DNA from: a virus
Reading direction: 5' to 3' (one strand)
DNA length: 64,000 nucleotides
IMG/VR virus record: IMGVR_UViG_3300022752_004330
Location: 1-64,000 of that record
Position 1 is the first letter of the stretch; the number at the start of each line of letters is the position of its first letter. The notes beneath the pieces were generated by a model. That model did no database searches, was not told the DNA's origin, and was given only the letters and a program-made list of their open reading frames with translations. A program made the translations under genes and the position numbers. Of this stretch, positions 48,101 through 56,187 are shown piece by piece.

Positions 48101-50162
48101 TAGACTAACATTAACATATAACACCGGAACTAATATGGTCTTGTATTTTGACAATGTTCCCGCTATATCTACGGTATTATCTAGTTCGCATGTGAGATTA
48201 GTCAATTATGTAGGTTATGATCAGTCATTTCCTATAGTGTCTTACACAACTAACAGTATAACCATTGCTAGACCTGCGAATTTTCCGTCAATAAGTACTC
48301 TAAATGCTTATTTTGGCTCAGCTGGTACTGTTGATCAAATTATATGGAATGATCAAAACACTGTACCTGTATTCACTAGTAATCTAACATTTGTACCAAT
48401 TACAGTACAAGCAGAAAAAATAATATTAGTTTCTCCTGGTGTATTAACTGTACCTAGCAGGTTTAACCTAGTGACTAGACCAGTTGGTGTAGAAAGAATT
48501 AGAGATTATAGCAGAATTGAATCTGAAAATACTCAGACCTATGTAGCTGGTATGAATTACGGTTTACCAAATACAACAAGAGGTAGGTTCGAATACATCA
48601 GCATAGCGCCTGGATACAAATATAACACAAAGTTTGACTTAGCTTCTAGTAGGTTCTTAACCCCAATGAGTATAGAAACGGGTAAAACTTTACTAAGTTT
48701 TATTAATGGTCTAGGATTTACTGGACCAGTTGATGGTAATAATGGTTCAGGTCCGTGGCTAACCGGTCACGCAAACTTACCCTATACTTTCGTTCAAGTA
48801 GGCAGCTTTAGTAATTATTTTTCCAGAGGCACAGTAGCTGTGATGATTGGTGACGGCTCCGCTGATGGAAGCGATCAGGCTGTATTTTATTTTAATCCTG
48901 GAAACGCAGGTGGTGATTTTGACGGCAATGCAGCCTTTTATGCATTTTTCGGAGGAGAAAATTCACAAGGTACTGGATATTTAAATGGAACTGTTGGTAC
49001 TATATGGGGATTTTCACCTCTTAAAGGATATCGTCCTTTATTTGTCCTACCACTTCCCTCGGGCGGATCGTTTAACCATTATTTTGCAGGTTGGTACAGT
49101 GCAGGAAATACTGTGACTTCAGGTAATGGTAAGAGAAGCAATTACGACACATTTAAGTGTGAGAAATACCTATTTACTTGCGGTAATACATGGAATGAAC
49201 CAACTGGATCTACCTTATCCGATATGATTAATAGTGTTGGGGTCAATGCTTCTATCATACAGGCGGATGTACCAGGTGCTTCAGTTACAACGGAGATATA
49301 TGAGTCAAGCGTAGGTCCTGTAAATTGGTTCAATAACCAAATGTCACCAAATAATATTAGAATTGATACATTGAAAACATCTACAGTATTGAAAGATCTG
49401 CAAAATAATATTAAATCTAATAACATAGAATCTTTAGAAACAATTGATACTCCAAGTGGGTTTAATTATGGACAAAGTAGGCAAAATATTTCTACCAGAC
49501 GGAGATTATTTTTTACTGAATTAGCACCTGGGCTAAGAAAAAATATACAGTTTGAAACAAGGTATGGCGGATTGTTGATGAATAGAGGATATTCCTTGGC
49601 CACTCAAGGAGTAACTAATTTTGATTTTCAAGAAAAAACAAGAGTACCTCAATATCAGCAGATAAAAGATATCAAAGTTACTATAAAACCTATCGAAGAT
49701 AGATTATACAGAACAGGTACAGCAAGAATTATTACACCACTTAAACGTGCTACTTTAGAAGACAGAACTTCTGGATTGATACGTAGAATACCAAGTCCTC
49801 AACATGTTCCTCATTTTAAAGAAGCAGGTGTCTATGGTAAACGTAATATAAATTCTGTAGGACAGGTTAGAGGTACTCCTTTTGAGTTAAGACCAACTGT
49901 GATGAATAAAGGTGTTATTAGTGTCAGAGCAATACAAGCCAATAATATAAGAGTTGGTGCTAGTAATATTCCTATAATACGGTGGAGTTATCATAAAGCT
50001 GATTATCCTATCCTTAAGTTTAGCACAGTCAATAAAGGTACAGTTTTTAATATTAATAGCGGTATAGTAGGCATAGGACAAGACAGAAACAGAAGATTAG
50101 GTAACGTTAGACCACCATTCGAAGGTGCAGGACGCAGAGTACCAGTTCAGTTCTGGAGTTAA
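42177..50162 (+). CDS. Giant modular adhesin/tail protein (2,661 aa) with two LamG domains and a polyglycine region
   Basis: The longest gene of the window. Residues about 695-860 and 1450-1620 are LamG/concanavalin-like sandwiches (TYYEAWVNLNNSNGGFIAMEQ and QMVEAWVMPGQTTNGMIIAS; both with TWYHVAGQYDGNQLRIYVNG-like strands). Residues about 1140-1435 are a Gly-rich domain (runs of GGGGG, GGAGGGG) like the adhesin tips of T-even-type phages. Between domains recur linkers with several Arg/Lys and LxxxxTxxxL spacing, perhaps shaft segments. No signal peptide. It is likely a long tail fibre or host-recognition protein. The start ATG follows a terminator and TAAATA with no ribosome site. Confidence 0.8.
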   Translation: MNYIYPAIGNLYQISGSNKITSNSVQYYTYDRDILTTTLNTSTATTYFYNNRAGSTSGSITQAIFLSLSYTGTFTTSYYVETVNVTTNTNNSITFVPPVGFPDFTFGDIQVIVASGITYPTSGFQLDNKVLNYTVAPKMRAISNVIVPSSVKREFTARARLDSRFISTGQRVDLLQRLKTSEKPLIPGNQLLKTPPVVVEGWATRRIYSATTSTQDRYLIINTTATTSYFTGTTTAIVLTAPLNQPVFPNSLIQILNIPQLNFSASAGVVLLDEGLSPAGTLVYWSPQTTFSMTYGNLGSGSAHGYVPSTSFVLTYPNLPNHTQMRYSFNWHFVDSVDSETSWFEIDGLRYFQFTKSGVVGAPQNISVDRLTPNSSNGGGYAWSGVQTYSYRPFYGGSQGGDGYITIDTGWINHFAGSVIINHFIGVDQVQTDEASYISHAKLQVRGNQVSLPVNFGLGNYLVDSVSTSSNTIFVKGLNVFTTASGISTPSVLGTVTNFLNVYSVYSPVTVFSNSFTQQTQLLVTGKIPNQVERIKAVVEAPVKVATTNLYSKIRGVVTDNYINRTPNLRILNLFKEIRVGYRGTQTETKVLIFNTVTVKYPLLDNANILKVYSPTVTYGDAWGVVAKTGISGVPENPNVTGVFFNTSSTLFTTITADSTLPQFFPGYQVKIQTQSRGTVELTPITSSTDVSTRVGANAYIQFSGQIVANTFQYNGFFGVPTYYEAWVNLNNSNGGFIAMEQQSSWDDSINIAFGIGPALVGGGTRVFMGYNTGYWSGWSTWYIAASTNQVTPGRWTHIAGSWDGGTFRVYINGTLEGSSGTSGQLQNGGFGYVNLLANNGGGEIFDGSIFNFRIINTITTVPPSVLALPGNGFAGPTGQFYGGDIVPGTRMVAFNSPFNNNNLPKTVNTTTMIAFPTNALSVGTVNFINPQNFNFPQNVAFIRPANTVTIVYPEETYEVIGASGNQLYIKGLASFRDLSQWKITINQLNNPQTPLYGVTATMVTRTREIGKVKSLQQLKTVALRTQVAKASFVNLFKESLGNRILPGSQNSIRLLNFSDVNFVKNYSSGTTTSTFWTERNIFLTTSTVVGTSTVLTLSTAVSYLSVPNYVRLDYRSSTLETFLTSRESDYDNPLQGTYGNNVVGAVEFTSAGTYTFFPPPGVTEVHVVCIGAGARGGRFNFTGDEYAGGGGGLGWRNNIPVAAGQGYTVVVGSGNGAGYVEGADGGDSYFISTATVAGLGGKTGRIAGTTGTTIVGTITNLVIGFMSGAGGGYVGDGGGRGGRGFSGGGGAGGYFGSGGDGGQFPLSSTTFDGLDAQLGSGGAGGGGGAGDATASWYFYRAGGGGSGTGYYGINLTGRGGFRGNTPTFGSGLRGQFGIPGSHGQNAEGNSNNPIGGSGGFPGGGGGRSERPGAYGTAETHGGGGNGAVRIMWGKGRSYPYNTVPSVGTSVRFNGTSDYISIPYAFIRPVSRSSPQMVEAWVMPGQTTNGMIIASEEYTGGSNSINVVLGLSNSPPTGSGNRAWFGFYTGATWYTAVGITQLQTNTWYHVAGQYDGNQLRIYVNGNLEGTTVVGLVNLNDFNGNLFFIGKRWDNGVDTTQVYFNGHLYGVRVINEVIMYTGKFTPQWLGYITTIGQNTLLACTDKAPMISVPGPGTYISNDYRGQNLASLAGSTGTVKLNLGNATGRPFYEEKTYNVLSASTNTLTIDLPLNINLDRFNYRVTFTGQNINQPQQNITFTTLLDKPQKFLAIPTVKEAKDKVKADQFMFNPKVTSALEVPRSASQKSLIKVRGLPLDNLNKVARQEKYKSTNYFSLFLQNQGLINKSAISLRSLPTRLTTDKVLQIPRITGELSRIISGQTQIRNLVKMPDDKSIARNFSSFSTTTEFFSQIDIRPINPPTNARERLFFANLARSKYGVDLNVQTRNIASPINLTPPKTGIVVSGAGVVWVNQAYRIRGTNLQTTANLNWYTADDPRLTLTYNTGTNMVLYFDNVPAISTVLSSSHVRLVNYVGYDQSFPIVSYTTNSITIARPANFPSISTLNAYFGSAGTVDQIIWNDQNTVPVFTSNLTFVPITVQAEKIILVSPGVLTVPSRFNLVTRPVGVERIRDYSRIESENTQTYVAGMNYGLPNTTRGRFEYISIAPGYKYNTKFDLASSRFLTPMSIETGKTLLSFINGLGFTGPVDGNNGSGPWLTGHANLPYTFVQVGSFSNYFSRGTVAVMIGDGSADGSDQAVFYFNPGNAGGDFDGNAAFYAFFGGENSQGTGYLNGTVGTIWGFSPLKGYRPLFVLPLPSGGSFNHYFAGWYSAGNTVTSGNGKRSNYDTFKCEKYLFTCGNTWNEPTGSTLSDMINSVGVNASIIQADVPGASVTTEIYESSVGPVNWFNNQMSPNNIRIDTLKTSTVLKDLQNNIKSNNIESLETIDTPSGFNYGQSRQNISTRRRLFFTELAPGLRKNIQFETRYGGLLMNRGYSLATQGVTNFDFQEKTRVPQYQQIKDIKVTIKPIEDRLYRTGTARIITPLKRATLEDRTSGLIRRIPSPQHVPHFKEAGVYGKRNINSVGQVRGTPFELRPTVMNKGVISVRAIQANNIRVGASNIPIIRWSYHKADYPILKFSTVNKGTVFNINSGIVGIGQDRNRRLGNVRPPFEGAGRRVPVQFWS

Positions 50163-50175
50163 ACAGATAAATAAA

Positions 50176-50183
50176 TATAAATA
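50176..50183 (+). promoter_or_regulatory. T4-type late promoter TATAAATA
   Basis: Exact TATAAATA, 29 nt before ATG 50213, directly behind AGATAAATAAAT. It is suited to drive the 84-aa and 970-aa genes. Confidence 0.5.
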
Positions 50184-50212
50184 TTGAAAGCAAACAAACA
50201 AAGGAGAATTTC

Positions 50213-50467
50213 ATGTCAATGTTTGAAACATTAAACAATGCTTTTCCAAATCATACACATTTTTATGTAGTATCCGGAATGCAAATTAGTGAAGCTATGG
50301 ATCGTTGCGCTAGATTAACTCTAGATGATGGTCAAGTTTTTCATTATAATAATCAAGTGATTTTTGCTGTTAATCATGATGTTGAAACAGTAGATATTCC
50401 ATGGTTAGATCCAGTGGAAGGTTCACCACATACACCATTATTCCAACAAAAACCAACTGATGAATAA
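50213..50467 (+). CDS. Small virion-region protein (84 aa)
   Basis: MSMFETLNNAFPNHTHFYVVSGMQISEAMDRC... is a soluble alpha/beta protein with good AAAGGAG ribosome site. It lies between two virion genes and is probably co-transcribed with the 970-aa gene. No family recognised. Confidence 0.65.
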   Translation: MSMFETLNNAFPNHTHFYVVSGMQISEAMDRCARLTLDDGQVFHYNNQVIFAVNHDVETVDIPWLDPVEGSPHTPLFQQKPTDE

Positions 50468-50488
50468 TTTTATTATCTGAGATAACCT

Positions 50489-53401
50489 ATGGCCAAGAAA
50501 ATAATAAGAGAAGCCTATACTTTTAATCCTGCGACAAGGACTATTACTATAACAGGTAGGTCCTTGCGAAGAGAGCAACTTGTTCTTATAACCAATGTAA
50601 CTACAAACGTAGTAATTTATAATTTTGCTGATACATCTTTAACTGCCAGCAGCTATACTGTTACCACTACTAACAATGTAGAAACAACTACGATTGTATT
50701 GACCTATAACACAGGGAGTATGAGCTCTACCGACAAATTGGCCATACTTATCGAAGATACTAATGAGTGGTTATATCCTGCAGAAGCATATAAAGATCCT
50801 GTAGAAAAGATGCGTATCAGCGCACCTCAGGCGCTGATTGATACTGACTTTGAATATGGCACCCAGCCTACTAAGTGGGAAACTATTGCCTTGGTAGCTA
50901 ACCGTCCTGCAAGTTTTTATGATTACACACAGCCAATTACTAACGTAAATACACAATATAGTATTAATGGTGGTGCTGTTGGTAACTATCAAATCACCAA
51001 CGTAGTAGGAAATGGTAATTATTCAGTTACAATAAGTATTAATAATACAACTGGTATTACAACTTCAACTCCAATTTTCGTTCAAGATACAACTGATGCT
51101 AATATAAATGGTTGGTGGATTCCAACATCTATATCTGCTAATACTTCTATTACATATAATACAGAACGACAAATAACCAACGGTAGTGTATTTGATAGTG
51201 CTAAAACCATTGTATTTGTTGGAGCATTTTATACCGGTGCTGCTTTCCCACATGCAACCAATGCATTTACCAATGTAGGAAGTATAGTTACTGTAACAAC
51301 AACACATGCGCACAACATGAATGCAGGGCAGGCAATATTTGTGACAGGTACTTCTGCTACGACAAATGCACCAAACGGTACTTGGGTGATTAGAAGAATT
51401 CTAAGTTCAAATAGTTTTGACTTTGATGTTGCGCCTCAGGCTTCGGCTCCAACTGGAGCTATTACAGCAACACTAAATGGAAGTTTATATTCTAAAACAT
51501 GGGGTAATAGTTCTCACAGAGCATTCGACGGTGGGGTAACTTTCACAGCTGGATTGCCATATCATGGAAATCAACTGATAAGGCAGACTCGAAGATACTT
51601 TCGTTATCAGTCAGGCAAAGGAATTCAGTTCTCTACCGGAAGTAATTTATGCGCACCATTTCAAACTGATCAATTATCAGCTTCTGGTACCACTGTTACT
51701 GTGACGACCAAATATCCTCATAATATTAATATAGGATGTGTAGTTCAAGTAGCAGGAGCAGATCAAGCAGCTTACAATGGAAGCTTTACTGTAACCAGCA
51801 TACCTACGGAAACAACATTTACCTATACTGCATTATCAGCTCCAACTCCTACAGTAGCAACATCTATTACAGCAAATGGTTTTACAGTGCAGCCAAAAAA
51901 TTGGTACGGTGCTAGTTGTAGATTAGGAATGTTCGATCAACAAAACGGTTTATTTTTTGAATATGATGGACAAACACTTTATGCAGTAAGAAGATCTAGC
52001 ACTACGCAGATTCCTGGTTTTTTAACAAGTCTTGCAAACGGTAGTCAGGTTTGTACAGGTTCTGCTGCCTGTAAGTGGGCAGAAAATTTAATTCCAGGTG
52101 ATTACGTTGTAATTAGAGGCATGAGCTACATGGTAGTTAGTATTGAAAGTAATACTAGCATGACAATCTACCCAGATTTTAGAGGTCCTTCGATTACAAG
52201 CCCTTCTACTGTGATTATAAGCAAGACGATTGATTTTAAAGTTCCACAGAGTTCTTGGAATATAGACAAGTGTGACGGAACTGGGGAGAGTTTATTCACC
52301 TTAGATATTACAAAGATGCAGATGTTCTTTATTGATTATGCATGGTATGGTGCTGGTACAGTGAGATTTGGATTGAGAAATCAAGCTGGTCAGGTAATGT
52401 ATTGCCATAAAATGGCTCATGGTAATCAACAAACAGAGGCTTACATGCGTTCTGGTAATCTGCCAGCACGTTATGAGGTTAATACTCTATATCCAAAAAC
52501 TATTATGGATCCTACAACTAGTATCACGGCAGTATCTAATTCTATTGTAGTTAGAGATACAACAGGATTTCCTAATACAGGAACTTTTGTTATTCAGGCT
52601 GCGGGTAATACAGGAGCAGCCGTAGAATATGTAAATTATACAAGTAAAACTTCTACATCATTTTCCGGTCTAGTAAGAGGAATACAGTCTTTATCTGGAC
52701 CAGGAGCACAGGCGAATATGGGAGGTGGTGCAGCATCTTCTTTTACACCTACTGCAACTGCCCCGGTTGGTATACAATATTGGGGGCCACAGGCCGCTGT
52801 TACTATTAGCCATTGGGGCAGCTCGGTTATCATGGACGGTGCTTATGATGATGATAGAGCTATTTTGTTTAACTATGGTATTAACACGCCTTACACATTA
52901 ACCACTGCCGGTGTAAGATATCCAATTTTTAGTATAAGGTTAGGACCATCAGTGGACTTCGGTGCCACAGGAACCCTAGGTCAGAGAGAAGTTATCAATC
53001 GTATGCAATTACAGCCACACGGTGTTGGTGTGTTTGCAGCAGGATCAACAATTCGTGTTGAACTATGGTTGAACACTGCGGTAAGTGGTTCATCAACTTT
53101 TGTAGGTGTCGGTGGTTCTAGTTTGACACAAAGAGCTGATCATACAAACACACAAGTTATCAGTGGGGGTGAAAGTATAGCTACCTTCTTTGCTCCGGTA
53201 GGTTCATTCTCTGTGCTAGACTTAACTAAAGCTCGTGATATTGGAAATAGTATTTTAGGTGGTGGTATTACTAATACCTATCCAACTGGAGTGAATAATA
53301 AGTATCCAGATGGTCCTGATATTTTAACAGTGGTTTGCATTCCAACCTCAAACGGTGCAACAGCACTTGTTCGTATGAACTGGATTGAAGCACAGGCTTA
53401 A
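50489..53401 (+). CDS. Conserved T4-like virion structural protein (970 aa)
   Basis: Residues about 90-135 read LIEDTNEWLYPAEAYKDPVEKMRISAPQALIDTDFEYGTQPTKWETI, the signature of a large structural protein conserved in T4-like cyanophages. Two internal repeats around residues 265-320 and 390-455 (SIVTVTTTHAHNMNAGQAIFVTG / TTVTVTTKYPHNINIGCVVQVAG) form small beta domains. The C-terminal half contains an extended beta-rich fold. No ribosome site is obvious. It converges on the leftward 53398 gene with a 4-nt overlap. Probable baseplate or tail structural component. Confidence 0.8.
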   Translation: MAKKIIREAYTFNPATRTITITGRSLRREQLVLITNVTTNVVIYNFADTSLTASSYTVTTTNNVETTTIVLTYNTGSMSSTDKLAILIEDTNEWLYPAEAYKDPVEKMRISAPQALIDTDFEYGTQPTKWETIALVANRPASFYDYTQPITNVNTQYSINGGAVGNYQITNVVGNGNYSVTISINNTTGITTSTPIFVQDTTDANINGWWIPTSISANTSITYNTERQITNGSVFDSAKTIVFVGAFYTGAAFPHATNAFTNVGSIVTVTTTHAHNMNAGQAIFVTGTSATTNAPNGTWVIRRILSSNSFDFDVAPQASAPTGAITATLNGSLYSKTWGNSSHRAFDGGVTFTAGLPYHGNQLIRQTRRYFRYQSGKGIQFSTGSNLCAPFQTDQLSASGTTVTVTTKYPHNINIGCVVQVAGADQAAYNGSFTVTSIPTETTFTYTALSAPTPTVATSITANGFTVQPKNWYGASCRLGMFDQQNGLFFEYDGQTLYAVRRSSTTQIPGFLTSLANGSQVCTGSAACKWAENLIPGDYVVIRGMSYMVVSIESNTSMTIYPDFRGPSITSPSTVIISKTIDFKVPQSSWNIDKCDGTGESLFTLDITKMQMFFIDYAWYGAGTVRFGLRNQAGQVMYCHKMAHGNQQTEAYMRSGNLPARYEVNTLYPKTIMDPTTSITAVSNSIVVRDTTGFPNTGTFVIQAAGNTGAAVEYVNYTSKTSTSFSGLVRGIQSLSGPGAQANMGGGAASSFTPTATAPVGIQYWGPQAAVTISHWGSSVIMDGAYDDDRAILFNYGINTPYTLTTAGVRYPIFSIRLGPSVDFGATGTLGQREVINRMQLQPHGVGVFAAGSTIRVELWLNTAVSGSSTFVGVGGSSLTQRADHTNTQVISGGESIATFFAPVGSFSVLDLTKARDIGNSILGGGITNTYPTGVNNKYPDGPDILTVVCIPTSNGATALVRMNWIEAQA

Positions 53402-53700
53402 TTATTTTGCTGTAACAATAAAGTTTTTTTAAGATTATTATAATCGTCTACAAAACTTAATTGTTTAGGATCTTTAGGGGTATCCTGCCATTCTGATTCT
53501 GTGATATTTTTAGTTATAAAAATTTCATAGTCATGGCCGGTGCCCTTATATAAATTTACAGTTTCAAATCCCACAGGATTTTCGGCTGCTCTGAGCAGGG
53601 CTCTTCCAAGTTCTTTTAATGCTGTTGTTTCTCCTATAATCACAGCCTGTCCTTTTATATCAGCACTTGGGTATATATGTAATCTTGATTGTACTTTCAT
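53398..53700 (-). CDS. Hypothetical protein behind the polymerase and amidotransferase genes (100 aa)
   Basis: LHIYPSADIKGQAVIIGETTALKELGRALLRAAE is a beta-alpha start resembling small uncharacterised bacterial/phage proteins; the rest is charged. Its ATG overlaps the amidotransferase stop (ATGA), making it the third gene of an operon with the polymerase-like gene. Function unknown. Confidence 0.65.
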   Translation of the reverse strand: MKVQSRLHIYPSADIKGQAVIIGETTALKELGRALLRAAENPVGFETVNLYKGTGHDYEIFITKNITESEWQDTPKDPKQLSFVDDYNNLKKTLLLQQNN

Positions 53701-54341
53701 CTTTTTAATAGCTCATTAACAAAATCTAATAATAATTCATGATGTAACTTCTTATGCCAGCGTTTTACCATGTATTTCTTTCTATACCAGTATTGTTCAC
53801 TTTCCGGATGGCAACCTATTAGGCCTATGTTACCTTGTATTATAGCCATAGGATCATTATTGGCGTATCTTGAAATAACTTCAAATGTTCGTTCGTTTCC
53901 TAGATAAGTACATCCGTCGTAAAAAAACATATCGTAATCTTCATCATACCATTTGATCTGAGCAGTGGTGGCATACGAGCGTTTTACATCTGAATTTGGT
54001 CGTTTTATATATTGCACTACATCGATATCTTCTAATAAATCAAAATACCATGGACCCGCCCAATAGGCACCCATACATATGCCAAGATATTTCCCGCCAT
54101 ATTCAATATACTCAGCCATCATATTACCTTGGCGACGTGTAAAAAAATTATAATGTGTATGACTATCTCCAATACCTCCTGGAAACATTACTGCACTATA
54201 GTCTTTCAAAATTACTTTATTAAACTCTTCTTTGGTGAACAAGTCTATTTTATAATAAGAAGATAATGCTTCTATCATTCCATTGCAACAATCTATGCTA
54301 CATTCTGGATGATGATTAAACAATGCTAGTTTTAATTTCAT
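53697..54341 (-). CDS. Class I glutamine-amidotransferase-like protein (BPL_N type), 214 aa
   Basis: VMFPGGIGDSHTHYNFF near residue 52, YLGICMGAYWAGPWYF near residue 87 (nucleophile-elbow Cys in G-x-C-x-G) and IGCHPESEQYW near residue 178 (catalytic His-Pro-Glu) give a complete Cys-His-Glu triad of a type 1 GATase. The text around the elbow is closest, as I recall, to the biotin-protein-ligase N-terminal (BPL_N) family. Substrate unknown. Stop and start overlaps (ATGA both sides) place it firmly in the polymerase operon. Confidence 0.75.
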   Translation of the reverse strand: MKLKLALFNHHPECSIDCCNGMIEALSSYYKIDLFTKEEFNKVILKDYSAVMFPGGIGDSHTHYNFFTRRQGNMMAEYIEYGGKYLGICMGAYWAGPWYFDLLEDIDVVQYIKRPNSDVKRSYATTAQIKWYDEDYDMFFYDGCTYLGNERTFEVISRYANNDPMAIIQGNIGLIGCHPESEQYWYRKKYMVKRWHKKLHHELLLDFVNELLKR

Positions 54342-56002
54342 GCGACATCTTCTAATTTAAATTTTTTATGTTTATATACTGTAACATACTCTGTGTTATT
54401 TTTATATCCCAATTTTCCTTCCCCCCATATGATTGGATGTTCATGTAAACTTGTAGCATGTGGTAAAACAACATCTAAATAACGACCATTACCTGTTCCC
54501 AATGTGACGAATGTTATGTACTCTTTTGGTTTAGACTTGAACACACGATAATTAGCTACCAACCCACAAAATTCTACCCGTCCAGGACGGCGTATTTCTT
54601 GACATTGAGGTATAAAACTCTTTGAACGCCAACGACCCATTTTCATTAGGTCCTCAATCTCACCACCTTGCCCTACAGCAGGAACAGCACCCGCTAACTT
54701 TGCTTCTTGCCAATATACCCATCGAGCATATGAACCTTGACAATGTTTTAGAGCAGCACGCCAAAACGCTTCAGGATTATGCGCCTTCTGATAAGCCAAT
54801 GCCCAAATTAATCTACCTAGGTTAATGGCATGAGCTCGACATAAGCCAAAATGACTAAGCTCTCTCAAAGCTAAAAAAACATCATTTTTTCGTGGATGAT
54901 CGCCTATTAATTGCATAAATTCAAACATTTTTTCTTCATTTTTCTTGGCAAAGGCACGTCGCCACATGTCCGCTGTATACTTGTCACAATCTAGTATTTC
55001 AGAAATAAGATCTATGGCATCATCTTCAAATACTATAGTATCTTGGAACCCATCTTTGCTCCAGTCTTGAAAGAATGAAGCCTTGCGGCGACCCTGTGTG
55101 GCCACTGGACGAATTAGGGCAGTGGCCAAGGTGCAGTCACTTTTACTCTTAGGACGAATAGCACGAAACAGACGTTTCATAGCAGGACTTTCGCCCTGTG
55201 TGACTCCTAAGATATCACCACGACACAATAGTTCGCTAGTAGCCTCATCGTGCTCCGGGTAGTCCGACAAAGAACGCTGTTCTATTTCCCATAGTTGACT
55301 CAGCCCACGATTAGCAAGTACGTCTATCTTAAAGTGTTCAAGATCTTCAATTTCATACTTGTCTAGTAATATTTGGTTTTCAGAATTGATTAGGCTTTTA
55401 GGCACAGCACGATCGAAGATCAATATACCACCACAGTGTTTAGAAATACAGCGTTTTTTGCCTAATAGTTTATTGGCTAGTCTTTCAGCATCTTTTACAA
55501 ACTCAGGAACTACTTCTTCTAATTTAAAGTTGCGTTTGAGTTTGCCCTTGGCACCATAGCGTTTTGCTGCTTCGCGTAGTGCGGATTTTTCTTTGTAGGT
55601 CACGTAATTACTAACACGAGCACTTTGCCCTTTCCATTTATTGAATATACGATTCATAACAGTTTCTTGTTGCCAGTGCGGAAAGTCAAGATCTATATCA
55701 GGTAAATCGTCGCGTTTTGGATTCATAAAACGTGCCAGCGGTATGTGTTCTTTAACAGGATCTACATCCGATATTCCCATTAGATAACAGATTAGACTTG
55801 ATCCTGCTGATCCTCTAGTTATATGTGGAATATCACGAGTTAGGTCTAGTATTTCCCTAACCCTAAGAAAGTGTTTGGCAAAACCTAGTTGTGCTATGAG
55901 TTCTAATTCTTCTGTTAGTCTTGTGTTATATTCTTCAGTATCGGGTATTTGCCTGGTAAATTTAGTGATGAGATAATCTAATTCCTTGTATCTTGATTCC
56001 AT
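54338..56002 (-). CDS. Compact family C DNA polymerase-like protein lacking the PHP domain (554 aa)
   Basis: ITRGSAGSSLICYLMG (residues 61-76) matches the PGRGSGAGSLVAY region of DnaE, followed by PDIDLDF (101-107) with two catalytic Asp, SKHCGGILIFD (188-198, the HAGG loop), and HFKIDVLANRG (223-233) with the third Asp (227). Later FGLCRAHAINLGRLIWALAYQKAHNPEAF aligns with the conserved YQTAWLKAHYPAEF end. An OB-like strand set follows (VEFCGLVANY...ITFVTLGTGNG, about 490-540). The first 280 or so residues of DnaE (PHP domain) and the tau-binding tail are absent, making it half normal length. Likely a specialised polymerase or replication factor. Confidence 0.8.
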   Translation of the reverse strand: MESRYKELDYLITKFTRQIPDTEEYNTRLTEELELIAQLGFAKHFLRVREILDLTRDIPHITRGSAGSSLICYLMGISDVDPVKEHIPLARFMNPKRDDLPDIDLDFPHWQQETVMNRIFNKWKGQSARVSNYVTYKEKSALREAAKRYGAKGKLKRNFKLEEVVPEFVKDAERLANKLLGKKRCISKHCGGILIFDRAVPKSLINSENQILLDKYEIEDLEHFKIDVLANRGLSQLWEIEQRSLSDYPEHDEATSELLCRGDILGVTQGESPAMKRLFRAIRPKSKSDCTLATALIRPVATQGRRKASFFQDWSKDGFQDTIVFEDDAIDLISEILDCDKYTADMWRRAFAKKNEEKMFEFMQLIGDHPRKNDVFLALRELSHFGLCRAHAINLGRLIWALAYQKAHNPEAFWRAALKHCQGSYARWVYWQEAKLAGAVPAVGQGGEIEDLMKMGRWRSKSFIPQCQEIRRPGRVEFCGLVANYRVFKSKPKEYITFVTLGTGNGRYLDVVLPHATSLHEHPIIWGEGKLGYKNNTEYVTVYKHKKFKLEDVA

Positions 56003-56079
56003 AAGATGCCTTTATAATTGCCATAATATGGATATTTAAGAAATTAAATTTTGTATTGATGAGTTTTTGGTTACAAATA

Positions 56080-56181
56080 TCATCTATAAAATATTTTAAC
56101 AGGATCCGTTTTTGGGATATCAGGACTGCGAACAGTCTCAAAGAAGGCCAAATAATTTTGCTGTAAGGATCCTAATTGTAT
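56080..56181 (-). pseudogene. Possible coding remnant without a start codon
   Basis: A 33-codon open stretch reads IQLGSLQQNYLAFFETVRSPD...KIFYR then TGA. It has protein-like composition but no ATG or GTG start and no ribosome site. It lies in the gap between the polymerase-like gene and the 122-aa membrane gene. Either a decayed gene end or chance. Confidence 0.2.
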
Positions 56182-56187
56182 TTAACT

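Noticed and set aside
54622-55559. Plus-strand ORFs inside the polymerase gene
   Set aside because: Antisense shadows; the minus frame carries all polymerase motifs.
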